Shown here: positions 24,753 through 33,815 of the stretch, one piece after another
Numbering within the stretch: position 1 is the first letter of the stretch
Layout: every line of letters starts with the position of its first letter
NCBI RefSeq assembly: GCF_900094585.1
Contig: NZ_FMAG01000003.1
Location: 124,001 to 188,000, forward strand
From: Martinezella multihospitum
Lineage (GTDB): Bacteria > Pseudomonadota > Alphaproteobacteria > Rhizobiales > Rhizobiaceae
Length of the DNA stretch: 64,000 bases
Direction of reading: 5' to 3'
The notes under the pieces: model-generated
What the model was told of the DNA's origin: nothing
Seen by the model: only the letters and a program-made list of their open reading frames with translations
The model's database searches: none
Position numbers and translations under genes: made by a program

Positions 24753-25403
24753 TCAACGGAGCCCAGGCGCCGCATCGTTGGTCTTGCCATCCGTCATTCC
24801 GAGGTTATCCGCCATTCGGATAAGGTCGGCAACAGAGTCGGCCCGCATCTTGCGCATGGCCTGACCGCGATGGACCTTCACGGTGATTTCGCTGAGGCCG
24901 ATCTCGGCCGCGATCTGCTTGTTGAGGAGGCCTCGCGCGACGAGCGCCATCACCTCACGTTCGCGTGGCGTGAGCGTCGAGAACCGCTCATGGAGGTCGA
25001 CCTCCGCCGCCTGCTTGCGCAGGCGGGCGCGATCGATTTCGAGCGCCTGCCTGATAGCATCGAGCAGATCCTGCTCCCGGAACGGCTTTAGAAGAAACTC
25101 AACCGCGCCCGCTTTCATCGCCCTGACGGACATCGGCACATCGCCGTGTCCAGTAAGGAAAATGATCGGGATCACATAACCCGTCCGGGCAAGTTCATCC
25201 TGAAAATCAAGACCGCTCGCATCCGGCATCCTAACGTCCAGAACAATGCAGGCTGGCCCTTCGGACCGGGGAGACGCCAAGAAATCCCGCGGTGACGCAA
25301 AGCCATGCGTATCATAGCCGACGGAGCGCAATAGGCTGTCCAGTCCATCGCGCACGGATGGATCGTCGTCGATGACGTAAACGGTCGACTGCTGCCCCTG
25401 CAT
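24753..25403 (-). CDS. FixJ/NarL-type response regulator
   Basis: 216 residues: a receiver domain at 1-120 with acidic pair DDD (12-14), phospho-acceptor Asp56 in VLDVRMPDASG, Thr in FLTGHGD and Lys in FLLKPF; then a LuxR-type helix-turn-helix near residues 140-190 (LTPREREVMALVARG, NKQIAAEIGLSEITVKVHR). This is the FixJ / TodT-like layout. It starts 3 bases after the histidine kinase gene, so it is its partner. The target genes are unknown. Confidence 0.88.
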   Translation of the reverse strand: MQGQQSTVYVIDDDPSVRDGLDSLLRSVGYDTHGFASPRDFLASPRSEGPACIVLDVRMPDASGLDFQDELARTGYVIPIIFLTGHGDVPMSVRAMKAGAVEFLLKPFREQDLLDAIRQALEIDRARLRKQAAEVDLHERFSTLTPREREVMALVARGLLNKQIAAEIGLSEITVKVHRGQAMRKMRADSVADLIRMADNLGMTDGKTNDAAPGLR

Positions 25404-25406
25404 TCC

Positions 25407-26480
25407 CTACCCCTTTGCCTTTCCGCCGAGCGGCAAGGTGAAACCGAAGACGGCTCCGTGCGGAAAATTCGGCGCCGCATAAATGGTCCCGCCATGCGCC
25501 TCGATAATGGATCGGCTGATAGCAAGCCCCATTCCCATACCTTTCGGCTTGGTCGTGTAGAAGGCTTCGAATATCCTGTCGAGCATTTCGGCCGGCATGC
25601 CGCCACCGGTATCGCGAACACTGACGGTCACTTTCCGGTCGTCTGCCGCGGCGCTGACGAGCAGCTCGCGCGTTTCCGCATCGACCTCCGCCAGAGCTTC
25701 GATCGCATTCATGACGAGATTGAGGATCACCTGCTGAAGCTGGACGCGGTCGCCGGCCACCAATGGCAGATCGCCCGCCAATTCAGTGCGGAACAGGATT
25801 TGATTCTGACGGATCTCGCTGCGGACGAGTTCCAGTACGTCATTGATCGCCTCGACCAGATCGATCGTGTCGCTGGACGGTGACGAGCGTGCCACGAGTC
25901 CGCGGACACGGCCGATGACATCGCCCGCTCGCCCGGCATCCGCCACAATTCGCTCGATGGCGCGGCGGGCTTCGTCGTGATCGGCCGGTGTCGCCGAAAG
26001 CCATCGAAGCGCGGCACTGCCATTGGCGGCAATTGCCGTAATCGGCTGGCTGACCTCGTGGGCTATCGACGTGCCCAACTCACCGACGATCATGAGACGC
26101 GACATGCGCGCGAGCTCCGATTGCGCCTGCCTCGCACTGGCATCGAGCATTTCGATTCTGATTGCCAGGTAAGTGGTCGCGCCGATCGCGACCAGACTAA
26201 GGGCGCTATTGATCAGGCCGGCCTGCGAAGCGCCGTGACTCGTCAAAAAATAGCTGATGATCGTCAGAGCGGCGCATGCAACCCCGACCATCGCGATCGC
26301 TCCGGTTCGACCGGAATAGACCGCCAGCAGGATCACCGAGACATAGAGAACGGCAAAGGCGATCTCCAGATCCGTGATCGTATCGCCGATGAAAATGAGG
26401 CCGGCGAGGATCGCAATGCCGAGCCAGAGCAAGGGCATCTCGAAAAGATACTTCAGAAATTCGCGCCTCATCCCTTGCAT
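25407..26480 (-). CDS. Membrane sensor histidine kinase
   Basis: 357 residues from the ATG at 26480 (26471 is an alternative with an adjacent AAGGG). The open frame goes on to 26870, but that part has no protein-like character. Four to five membrane segments (about 15-32, 39-56, 62-80, 90-107) make up most of the sensor part and leave little periplasmic domain. The H-box is IAHEVSQPITAI with His141; the ATPase has LNLVMNAIEAL, DTGGGMP and GMGMGLAISRSIIEAHGG. It should phosphorylate the response regulator encoded 3 bases downstream. The input signal is not evident. Confidence 0.87.
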   Translation of the reverse strand: MQGMRREFLKYLFEMPLLWLGIAILAGLIFIGDTITDLEIAFAVLYVSVILLAVYSGRTGAIAMVGVACAALTIISYFLTSHGASQAGLINSALSLVAIGATTYLAIRIEMLDASARQAQSELARMSRLMIVGELGTSIAHEVSQPITAIAANGSAALRWLSATPADHDEARRAIERIVADAGRAGDVIGRVRGLVARSSPSSDTIDLVEAINDVLELVRSEIRQNQILFRTELAGDLPLVAGDRVQLQQVILNLVMNAIEALAEVDAETRELLVSAAADDRKVTVSVRDTGGGMPAEMLDRIFEAFYTTKPKGMGMGLAISRSIIEAHGGTIYAAPNFPHGAVFGFTLPLGGKAKG

Positions 26481-26679
26481 CCCTGCATCACCGTTTCCGC
26501 TGCGTTGCGTGCAGAAGCTGCAAACTGCCTGACCCTGAGCCTCAAGACAACAGCCGCATTCCTTGGCCTGCCTCTCGTATAACATTCCCCGCACCTGACG
26601 AGAGCTTGGGCCCGCACATGTTCGCCCGTTGCAAACAGCATCAGATACCGGCGCCGCACTCGAGGAGACGGCGGCCTGA

Positions 26680-27045
26680 TCAAGCACGACGATCATTGTT
26701 GTCATTTCCGGCATAGCGGCTGACGAGACGCCGGCGCTGCCTGTGCCGGAGAACGAGGAGGCTCGCCCTGTTGAGATATGCTGCCCAGCGGAGAAGCGTG
26801 CGCGTCTTGCTGGCAGACAAAAATCCATTGAAGAACAAGCGTGTCGCCAGCCGCATGAGCCAATGCGCACCCCAGAGAAGCGCCATCATATATACAAGAC
26901 CGATAAGATCCTTCAGCCGCGCTACCCGCGTACTAAAGCGTGTACGGATGCGGGATTGGCGGCGCTTTCCCTTGTCCGGTCTATTTAACTTGTTCCTGTT
27001 GAGCGCTTCCAGGAAGCGACCGAGTTCTTCGTTGTCTCTTGGCAT
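26680..27045 (-). CDS. Small basic hypothetical membrane protein
   Basis: 121 residues from the ATG at 27045 (MPRDNEELGRFLEALNR...); a longer frame to 27117 is less likely. The N-terminal third is Arg/Lys-rich (KGKRRQSRIRTRF), followed by one hydrophobic segment (LIGLVYMMALLWGAHWLM) and a second Arg-rich region. The composition suggests a membrane-bound, positively charged protein. It is on the same strand as, and 200 bases upstream of, the kinase gene. No family is recognised. Confidence 0.45.
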   Translation of the reverse strand: MPRDNEELGRFLEALNRNKLNRPDKGKRRQSRIRTRFSTRVARLKDLIGLVYMMALLWGAHWLMRLATRLFFNGFLSASKTRTLLRWAAYLNRASLLVLRHRQRRRLVSRYAGNDNNDRRA

Positions 27046-27221
27046 GTCAATCCGTTCCGCAGCCAAACAGGCTGCGCGATCCCAGATCGCCACAGCTGGC
27101 GACCTGCCGGACTTCATGCGCTAGGTCCTGCCCAGGCGGCCTATCAAATCCAGAAATGCGAGGAGGCTGGTCGCCGCCTCAGCCGACGGCAACCCTTTCA
27201 CATTCGTTCCAGCTGAAGGTT

Positions 27222-28553
27222 TCAACTCGGGTTCTCCAGCGTGAACAGATCCGCGTTTTCGTCGTAGGCGAAATATTCCGCGTAGCGGGCCCAGTTCGTA
27301 ACAGCCTTGAGGGTGGTGTCGGCATAATCCTCGGACATGTAATCCTCCAGCTCGTCGCGGAAGCGCCGTGCGGGCGCACGATGCGTCGGCCGCTCGTCGA
27401 GTACGCGGCGAATATGGGCAGCCAGCGGCACATAGCTCGCCAGATGCTGTTCGAAGAGTTTCTTGCGTTCGTCGACGTCGCTGTCGGAGAAACGCAAACC
27501 TGGCGCCGTCAACTTGATGTCACCCCCTTCCAGATCGGCGAAACGCAGCAGTTGAAGCGTTTCTGCAACCGGAAAGAGATCATCGATGCCGAGATGCAGA
27601 TGGGTGGCCAGCGGCGGCAGGTCGGCCTGCCCGCGATAGGGCTCGGCGGCGACCGTTTCGATCAGACCGGACATCAGGTTGGTCGATACGCGCGGCAGCG
27701 CCATGGCAATGCCAGTGCCGGGGAAAAGGCCCTCGCGCGTCGGCGCACCGGTCTTTACCGTCATCCGCGCATAGATGTCTTCGACCAGCATGCGGAAGGC
27801 CGGATCGAGACGGTTACGCGGCTGCGGCAGATCGACATGGATCTCCGCAATCACACGGCCGGGATTCGATCCGAAAATCAGGATGCGGTCGCACATCAGC
27901 ACGGCTTCTTCGATATTGTGGGTCACCATCAGGACCGACTCGATCGGCATCCGGCCCTCGCACCACAGATCGAGCAGATCCGTGCGAAGCGTTTCTGCCG
28001 TCAGCACGTCGAGCGCCGAAAAGGGTTCGTCCATCAGCAGAACCTTCGGCCGCACGACGAGGGCGCGTGCAAGACCGACACGCTGGCGCATGCCGCCCGA
28101 CAGCTCCTTCGGATAGGCGCTTTCGAAACCATCGAGGCCGATGAGGTCGATGGCAGCAAGGGCGCGCTTGCGTCGCTCCGAGGCCGCAACGCCTTGAGCT
28201 TCCAGCCCCAGTTCGACGTTCTGCAGCACGGTCAGCCAGGGAAAGAGCGCAAAGCTCTGGAAGACCACGGCAACATCGGAGTTGGGGCCGACGACCGGCC
28301 GACCTTCGAAGGTGATGTCCCCTCTGCTGGGGCGGATCAGGCCGGCAATCGCGCGCAGCAGCGTGGACTTGCCGGAGCCGGAACGGCCGAGCAAGCCAAC
28401 GATTTCATTGGGATAGAGCTGAAGATCGACATTTTCGAGCACGACGAGGGAGCCGGATGCCCCCTTGTCGTAGGCCTGGCACACCTGCTTGGCGAGAACC
28501 AGCGGCGCATTCCTTGCAATATCGGTCTTCTTGGAGATGACAACGTTTTCCAT
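27222..28553 (-). CDS. ABC transporter ATPase of nitrate/sulfonate type with C-terminal AAA-associated domain
   Basis: 443 residues. The ABC domain (about 18-260) has Walker A LGRSGSGKST with Lys62, the Q-loop in VFQSFALFPWL, the signature LSGGMRQRVG, Walker B VLLMDEPFSALD and the switch His in VTHNIEEA. Residues about 290-430 form the AAA-associated domain seen only in a subgroup of nitrate/sulfonate/bicarbonate-type importers, with DDLFPVAETLQLLRFADLEGG. The gene lies 21 bases after the double permease and shares its operon. The substrate is unknown, and no binding protein is encoded nearby. Confidence 0.88.
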   Translation of the reverse strand: MENVVISKKTDIARNAPLVLAKQVCQAYDKGASGSLVVLENVDLQLYPNEIVGLLGRSGSGKSTLLRAIAGLIRPSRGDITFEGRPVVGPNSDVAVVFQSFALFPWLTVLQNVELGLEAQGVAASERRKRALAAIDLIGLDGFESAYPKELSGGMRQRVGLARALVVRPKVLLMDEPFSALDVLTAETLRTDLLDLWCEGRMPIESVLMVTHNIEEAVLMCDRILIFGSNPGRVIAEIHVDLPQPRNRLDPAFRMLVEDIYARMTVKTGAPTREGLFPGTGIAMALPRVSTNLMSGLIETVAAEPYRGQADLPPLATHLHLGIDDLFPVAETLQLLRFADLEGGDIKLTAPGLRFSDSDVDERKKLFEQHLASYVPLAAHIRRVLDERPTHRAPARRFRDELEDYMSEDYADTTLKAVTNWARYAEYFAYDENADLFTLENPS

Positions 28554-28574
28554 ATTCGGTTCTCCGATCTTGAA

Positions 28575-30335
28575 TTAATCGAGGCGCATGCGGCGTTCGG
28601 CGAAGACGTAGAGCGGTCGCCAAAGAGTTCTGTTGAAGAGCGTGACGAAGATCGACATGACAACGATGCCGAGGATGACCCGCGGAAAATCGCCCGCTTC
28701 CGTGGCCTTCGCGATGTACGATCCAAGCCCGAAGGCTTCGAGTTTCGTGTTGCCCCAGCTCGCCAGTTCAGCGACGATGCTCGCGTTCCATGAGCCGCCG
28801 GAAGCCGTCAGCGCACCCGTGACATAATAGGGGAATATTCCCGGCAGCATTACGCGCCGCCACCAGGTCCATGAGCGCAGCCTGTAGACCGAGGATGCCT
28901 CGCGCAGATCGGTGGGAAATGCGCTCGCACCGGCAATCACGTTGAACAGGATGTACCATTGTGTACCGAGTACCATCAGCGGCGACAGCCAGATGTTCGG
29001 GCTAGCGCCCGTCGCAACGATTGCAACCACCGCAACGGGAAAGAGCACGTTTGCCGGAAACGCCGCCAGGAACTGCGCCAGAGGCTGAACGCGCTCCGCA
29101 ACAGCGGGACGCAGGCCGATCCAGACGCCGACCGGAACCCAGATGACACTGGCGACCGCAATAAGAACGACAACGCGAATGAGCGTCACGAACCCGCCGG
29201 CAAAAGCGATCCAGACATCGGCCCAGGAGAGCGTCTGGCTGAGATAGGAAACCGCATCCCAGACGCTCCAGGCACCAACGACGACAATCAGCACATACCA
29301 CGCAATGTCGATAGCCCAGCTGACGGCACGCCGCCCGTCTCGCTCTTTCGTGACCGCACGCGACGTCGGCAGCAGCCGCACGAGCATCAGCCGGCCCCAT
29401 GCAGCGGCCAAAGGTGTGGTCACGTACTTCAGGAGACGCGTGCGACGGATCAGCGAATAGACCCAGGAGCGCGGCTTCTGCTGCCCGGCCGTCTGCTCGA
29501 AGCGAAACTTGTCTGCCCAGGCGACGATTGGGCGGAAAAGCAGCTGGTCATAAAGAAGGATGACGACCGCCATGGCAAATACAGCCCAGCTTACGGCGGC
29601 AAAATCCTGCTTGTCGATGGCAACCGCCAGCCATGAGCCGAGCCCGGGAAGCTGCACGGTGGTATCGCCGACCGTGATCGCTTCGGAAGCAACCACGAAG
29701 AACCAGCCACCGGACATGGACATCATCGTGTTCCAGACGAGGCCGGGCGCCGCGAAGGGAGCCTCCAGCCGCCAGAAGCGCTGCCAGCTCGACAGGCCGA
29801 AACCGCGGCTGACCTCATCGAGATCGCGCGGAACCGTCCGCAGCGACTGATAAAAGGAGAAGGCCATGTTCCATGCCTGGCTGGTAAAGATCGCAAAGAT
29901 CGAAGCACATTCCGCACCAAGCTGGCTTCCGGGGAAAAGCCCCATGAAGAAGGTGACGGTGAAGGTCAGAAAGCCGAGCACCGGGACGGATTGCAGGATA
30001 TCGAGGGCCGGAATGATGATCTTCTCGGCGCGGCGGCTCTTTGCGGCAAGCGTCGCAATGACGAAGGTGAAGACGAGGGAGGCAACGATGGCCGCCATCA
30101 TCCGCAAAGTCGTCCGCAGCGCATATTCGGGCAGATAGGCCGGGTCGAGCGACAGCGGTGCGGTGGACAGGCCGGCCAGCGGCGCGCGCATCTCAGCTAC
30201 ACCGTGAAGCGTGAGATAGGCGGCAGCGGCAATGAAGGCGAATGCGGCGAGATCATAGCCATTCGGCAGGATACGCGCACCGGCCAACGCAGCGACGGCG
30301 CTACGCTCGCGTCGATCGTTAGCAAGAAAAACCAT
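28575..30335 (-). CDS. Fused double ABC permease (two BPD transport domains)
   Basis: 586 residues with about 12 membrane segments in two repeated permease modules. The first (about 70-290) has the EAA-like loop DEVSRGFGLSSWQRFWRLEAP; the second (about 370-586) has DLREASSVYRLRSWTWWRR before MLPGIFPYYVTGA. One polypeptide therefore replaces the usual permease dimer. Fused permeases with an AAA-associated ATPase next door form one importer. The substrate is not readable from sequence. Confidence 0.87.
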   Translation of the reverse strand: MVFLANDRRERSAVAALAGARILPNGYDLAAFAFIAAAAYLTLHGVAEMRAPLAGLSTAPLSLDPAYLPEYALRTTLRMMAAIVASLVFTFVIATLAAKSRRAEKIIIPALDILQSVPVLGFLTFTVTFFMGLFPGSQLGAECASIFAIFTSQAWNMAFSFYQSLRTVPRDLDEVSRGFGLSSWQRFWRLEAPFAAPGLVWNTMMSMSGGWFFVVASEAITVGDTTVQLPGLGSWLAVAIDKQDFAAVSWAVFAMAVVILLYDQLLFRPIVAWADKFRFEQTAGQQKPRSWVYSLIRRTRLLKYVTTPLAAAWGRLMLVRLLPTSRAVTKERDGRRAVSWAIDIAWYVLIVVVGAWSVWDAVSYLSQTLSWADVWIAFAGGFVTLIRVVVLIAVASVIWVPVGVWIGLRPAVAERVQPLAQFLAAFPANVLFPVAVVAIVATGASPNIWLSPLMVLGTQWYILFNVIAGASAFPTDLREASSVYRLRSWTWWRRVMLPGIFPYYVTGALTASGGSWNASIVAELASWGNTKLEAFGLGSYIAKATEAGDFPRVILGIVVMSIFVTLFNRTLWRPLYVFAERRMRLD

Positions 30336-30431
30336 GTAATAACCCTTTGAAACAGGATGTCATCGACCAGGGCGCGGTCGTATGGCGCCGCGTTCGCGAC
30401 GCCACCGGTGCGCTTGTTTAAGAAAGGACAG

Positions 30432-30662
30432 TTAGGCCGCGCGACGGCTGCCATCCTCGTCGAGGACAGGCTCGCCTTCTGTCGTCCAGAAGCACTCCAG
30501 TTTCCCGGTCTGAGAATTGGTATGCCAGATGGCGATCAGACGCGGACGCTGCGGCGATACGGAACGCTCAGCCGGACGGCTGCCGGTCGTAACGGCGAAA
30601 GTGTTCGGGGCGGAAAACTTGGATGCGAACCTGCGTCCGCGGAAAAGAACGATATTGTTCAT
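30432..30662 (-). CDS. Small conserved hypothetical protein before the ABC operon
   Basis: 76 residues with GAGGTGA 3-9 bases before the ATG. It has a basic N-terminus (MNNIVLFRGRRFASKF) and a short conserved-looking C-terminal half (RLIAIWHTNSQTGKLECFWTTEG). It has the look of a genuine small protein of a kind common in Rhizobium rather than a chance frame. It lies upstream of and on the same strand as the ABC permease, 96 bases away, so it may share the transcript. Function unknown. Confidence 0.6.
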   Translation of the reverse strand: MNNIVLFRGRRFASKFSAPNTFAVTTGSRPAERSVSPQRPRLIAIWHTNSQTGKLECFWTTEGEPVLDEDGSRRAA

Positions 30663-30715
30663 GGCTCACCTCTTCGGCCCACCTGACGGCAGATCCGAAG
30701 GGCGAGCCGGACAGG

Positions 30716-30829
30716 CTAGGCCCGACCGGCGCTCGCCCGGCGAATGCCGGCAGCGGTCCAGGTTGTTGCGATGACCGTCCGGATGCAGCATGACGCCACA
30801 ACCGGACAGCGACTAGGGTAGCTGTCCAT
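30716..30829 (-). CDS. Candidate Cys-containing leader peptide upstream of the ABC operon
   Basis: 37 residues, MDSYPSRCPVVASCCIRT..., with three Cys including a Cys-Cys pair, ending at TAG 30716-30718. It overlaps a GC-rich region able to fold: GGACAGC/GCTGTCC (30804-30810 with 30821-30827) pair perfectly. The following transcript leads into the small gene at 30662 and the sulfonate-type ABC genes. A short Cys-rich frame before such an operon would suit ribosome-mediated attenuation by cysteine supply. No ribosome site of quality is seen, so this is tentative. Confidence 0.3.
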   Translation of the reverse strand: MDSYPSRCPVVASCCIRTVIATTWTAAGIRRASAGRA

Positions 30830-31362
30830 TGGTTTCTGATCTGTTGGTTTCGTTAGCCTTCGCATTGCGCTGCGAAGACATGGCCGTATTGTCACAACCA
30901 CCGAGAGCGGTCAATCAGGCGATGGTGCACCGCCATTATACCAAAGTATATGGCGCGCGATCTCGATGGCAGGCGGCTCGGCGGCAAGCTATGGAAACCT
31001 GTATTCGACGGCCCTGCCGCCAGCAGGCATGTGGAAATCCGCAAATCCCCGAACCTTACAGCAGCGATCCATTCTCCGATCGGCCGGCCTCATCGACGAA
31101 GATATCGTTTATCCAAGCTGAAGCGTTTCCCCGCGAGCCCTGATCTGGAACGGCCTTACGGCGCTCCATGGAAATGGAGCCGAAAACCAAGCTTTTATGC
31201 AACAATAACTTTCAAAATAGAGGCAGGAGAATAGTTAATTTGCAAATATTCATGCCTTGCATCAGAAATATATAAGCGACTCCACTGTCGTTTCGGCGTT
31301 TATCCAGGCGGGACGCCGAAGGACGACGGCCATTATATATCCAAAGCAATATAGAAGGCGCG
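30830..31362. other. Long intergenic region without a supported gene
   Basis: Frames of 94-104 codons exist here, but their products are Arg/Pro-rich and have no protein-like features. A small hairpin CTTCGCA-TTGCGC-TGCGAAG lies at 30858-30877. From about 31180 the DNA becomes AT-rich (31230-31290), which fits a promoter for the regulator gene at 31363. AGAAGG lies 7 bases before its ATG. Nothing else is supported. Confidence 0.5.
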
Positions 31363-32865
31363 ATGAAATTTTTACTCAGAACTTTTGGTGAAATCGCTCT
31401 TCTGGATAGCGACGAACACCAAATAGCGTTTCCGAAGAAGGCGCTTCTGATTATTGCCTATCTGCTTGCGAGTGACAGCAAATCCGTCAGCAGAACAAGC
31501 ATGGCGCGATTTCTTTGGGGTGAAGGTGACTTGGCGAATTCGCTGACAAACCTTCGCAAGCTCGTTTCCCGCATCAAGAGCCGGCAATCGGACTTGAACG
31601 TCGAACTTCTGACCTTTGACGATACCGACATCCACATCGCAAATGGCTCGCTCGCGAGCGATATTGTCCAGACGCGCGTAAGCACGACCAAGAATCCAGC
31701 CGAGCACCTCGCCTCCTTGATGGAGCGCTCGCAGTTAAAATTCCTGGAAAAAGCCAACTGCCAAACCCGAGCGTTCATCGATTGGCGGGAGAGCGAAAGA
31801 AGACGGCATTTCGCCATGTTGAAGGAAGCGCTGGATGTCGCTGTAAAGCCTCCAGTCGCGTCCGGCGATATCGCGCTTATCAAGGAGGCCGCCCTCCTGC
31901 TTTTCGAAGCCGAGCCGCAAGACGAGGCCACACATCGTATATTGCTGAAGGCGTTTGACGCCGAAGGCGGCGTCGACCAGCTCAAGCGTATGTTCGCGCG
32001 GCGCAAGGATCCCATCTCGCCGTGGCCGGCAACCTTGGCGGCATCGCCCCGCTCTCCGACACCAGTTGCTCCCGCGCATTCGCCTGCCATATCCGAGCAG
32101 GATACTGCCACGCAGCCCATCTTGCGCATACCTCGCCTCGCGCTGCTGCCGCCGAGCAACGATGGCCCCGATGGCGCTGCGACCATGATCGCCTCCTCGC
32201 TCATCGAAGACATCACGCTCGGCTTTTGCGCCCTGCACAGCCTGCGAGTGATTGCCCCCTACTCCGCTATCCAGATCGGCCGCCAAGCCGAGGATCAAGC
32301 CGCGCTTTTCGAGCGATATGACATCAACTATGTCCTGGAAACCCGATTGAGCGGGCCAGATGACGACCTTTCGCTCTTCACACAACTCATCTCTCCGCCC
32401 GGCGGCGAGATCCTGTGGGCGGAGCGCTTCAATTTCGGCGCACTTGATCTTGCGCGCAATAAGCGCGAAATCTCGCGGCAGATCGTGCTCGCCGCCGCGG
32501 CGGAAGTCGAGCGCCACGAGATGGCGCGTGCCTATTTCGAGGACAACCCCGTCGCTTACCATCAATATCTTGTCGGCCAGCAATATTCCTATCTCTGGAC
32601 GGCCGCGGGGGCAAATTATGCCCTTAGCCAATTCCAGACCGCGCTCGACTATATCAGCCAGATGATCGATCCCAGCCTCGCAGACAGGCTCGCGGCAGCA
32701 AGCTTGGCGATGCTGGGGCATCAGGACGAGGCGCGCGCACTCGTACGCCGTGTGCACGAGGCCAATCCCGATTTCGATGTGGATAGATGGCTGTCACTCG
32801 TCCCGGGCAAAGAGCAATGGCACGGGGATCTATATCGCGAAGGTCTGAAAAAGGCGGGGTTTTGA
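31363..32865 (+). CDS. SARP/OmpR-type transcriptional regulator with bacterial transcriptional activation and TolB-like parts
   Basis: 500 residues. Residues 1-95 are a winged helix of the type found in SARP/BTAD regulators (MKFLLRTFGEIALLDSD, KKALLIIAYLLASDSKSVSR, LWGEGDLANSLTNLRKLVSRIK). A helical BTAD-like part follows to about 215. From about 250 there is a TolB-like/adenylate-cyclase-associated region with RLALLPPSNDGPDGAATMIASSLIEDI and a C-terminal TPR-like stretch. Related regulators carry a longer TPR tail; here it ends soon after about 440, so a deletion is possible. The stop is followed at once by the ATG of a GNAT gene. The regulon is unknown. Confidence 0.75.
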   Translation: MKFLLRTFGEIALLDSDEHQIAFPKKALLIIAYLLASDSKSVSRTSMARFLWGEGDLANSLTNLRKLVSRIKSRQSDLNVELLTFDDTDIHIANGSLASDIVQTRVSTTKNPAEHLASLMERSQLKFLEKANCQTRAFIDWRESERRRHFAMLKEALDVAVKPPVASGDIALIKEAALLLFEAEPQDEATHRILLKAFDAEGGVDQLKRMFARRKDPISPWPATLAASPRSPTPVAPAHSPAISEQDTATQPILRIPRLALLPPSNDGPDGAATMIASSLIEDITLGFCALHSLRVIAPYSAIQIGRQAEDQAALFERYDINYVLETRLSGPDDDLSLFTQLISPPGGEILWAERFNFGALDLARNKREISRQIVLAAAAEVERHEMARAYFEDNPVAYHQYLVGQQYSYLWTAAGANYALSQFQTALDYISQMIDPSLADRLAAASLAMLGHQDEARALVRRVHEANPDFDVDRWLSLVPGKEQWHGDLYREGLKKAGF

Positions 32866-33378
32866 ATGGTGATATCGTTGACCCACATTCGCGCAGAAGA
32901 AGCTAAAGATATCGACGCCATTCATGCAATCACCTCTGCCGCCTTCGAAGGAAAGAACTATAGTTCCGGCACCGAGGCGGCAATCATCGATGCGCTGCGA
33001 ACGGCCGGTGCGCTGACCCTTTCCCTCGTCGCCGTGGAGAACGATGAGATCGTCGGCCACGTGGCGTTCTCGCCCGTGACAATCGAATCCGGAGCAGAAG
33101 AGTGGTTCGGCCTTGGCCCGGTGTCCGTCCGCCCCGACCGACAGGGCAAAGGCATCGGAAAGGCTTTGATTGAAAACGGACTCGCCCAATTGAGAGAGCG
33201 TGGCGCCAACGGCTGCGTAGTTCTGGGCAATCCCCGCTACTACACCCGTTTCGGCTTCACGAGCGACGGAACCCTTCATTACGCTGACGTACCGGCCGAA
33301 TATTTTCAGCGGATCGTGTTCAAGGGACCAACCCCAAAAGGGGCGGTTGTGTTTCACGCAGGGTTTGACGCAGCCTAG
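32866..33378 (+). CDS. GNAT-family N-acetyltransferase (YhbS-like)
   Basis: 170 residues of the GNAT fold. The acetyl-CoA binding motif is VRPDRQGKGIGKALIENGL (about 87-105), followed by ANGCVVLGNPRYYTRFGF (112-129), which is the pattern of the YhbS-like putative acetyltransferase family. The gene begins directly after the regulator stop (TGA-ATG), so translation is probably coupled and the two form an operon. The substrate is unknown. The C-terminal FHAGFDA is a family-typical end. Confidence 0.85.
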   Translation: MVISLTHIRAEEAKDIDAIHAITSAAFEGKNYSSGTEAAIIDALRTAGALTLSLVAVENDEIVGHVAFSPVTIESGAEEWFGLGPVSVRPDRQGKGIGKALIENGLAQLRERGANGCVVLGNPRYYTRFGFTSDGTLHYADVPAEYFQRIVFKGPTPKGAVVFHAGFDAA

Positions 33379-33576
33379 GAGAACCGAGCCTTCAGACGAG
33401 GTGCGGCTCCAGCGCCGGCATTCTGTTGGCAACCGCAGCAGGCACCGGGAGCAGAGGAAACCTCACGCGAACGGGGACTAATCGGGGATATTGCTGACCA
33501 GATTGTTGAAGCGATCTTGCATCGCTTGGATAGTCGCATCGGAGAGATCATCGTAGTTTTGCAAGCTAGAAACAAA

Positions 33577-33652
33577 TGGTGGGCCCGGAGGGACTCGAAC
33601 CCCCAACCAAGCGGTTATGAGCCGCCGGCTCTAACCATTGAGCTACAGGCCC
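33577..33652 (-). tRNA. tRNA-Ile2 (anticodon CAU, to be modified to lysidine)
   Basis: A 76-base cloverleaf on the minus strand with encoded CCA. The acceptor stem GGGCCTG pairs with CGGGCCC, there is a 7-bp stem, and the T loop reads GGTTCGAGTCC. The anticodon is CAT at 33619-33617 (CTCATAA loop). The D arm and anticodon arm (GGTTAGAGC, CTCATAA, CGCTTGGT) match minor isoleucine tRNA rather than elongator or initiator Met tRNA, so TilS would be needed to convert C34 to lysidine. Confidence 0.85.
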
Positions 33653-33815
33653 GGCGCAAGATAAAGACTCCGCGCTTGCGACTCCGGAGCAATGGTTCCC
33701 CGAAGACGACTTGGCTCTAACCCAATTTCTGTTTTCCGACAAGGGACTGCCGTAATACCTTCACAATCAATCCGCAAAAGCGGATCTCGAGGGATTATCA
33801 ACCAAGGAACGAATC

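Noticed and set aside
30663..30830. Guanidine-I (ykkC) riboswitch before the nitrate/sulfonate-type ABC genes
   Set aside because: The family association tempted me, but the conserved CTAGGG element is on the wrong strand and the other conserved blocks are absent.
33577..33652. tRNA gene as the prophage attachment site
   Set aside because: The phage structural genes end 10 kb to the left, and no duplicated tRNA 3' end is seen in the window.
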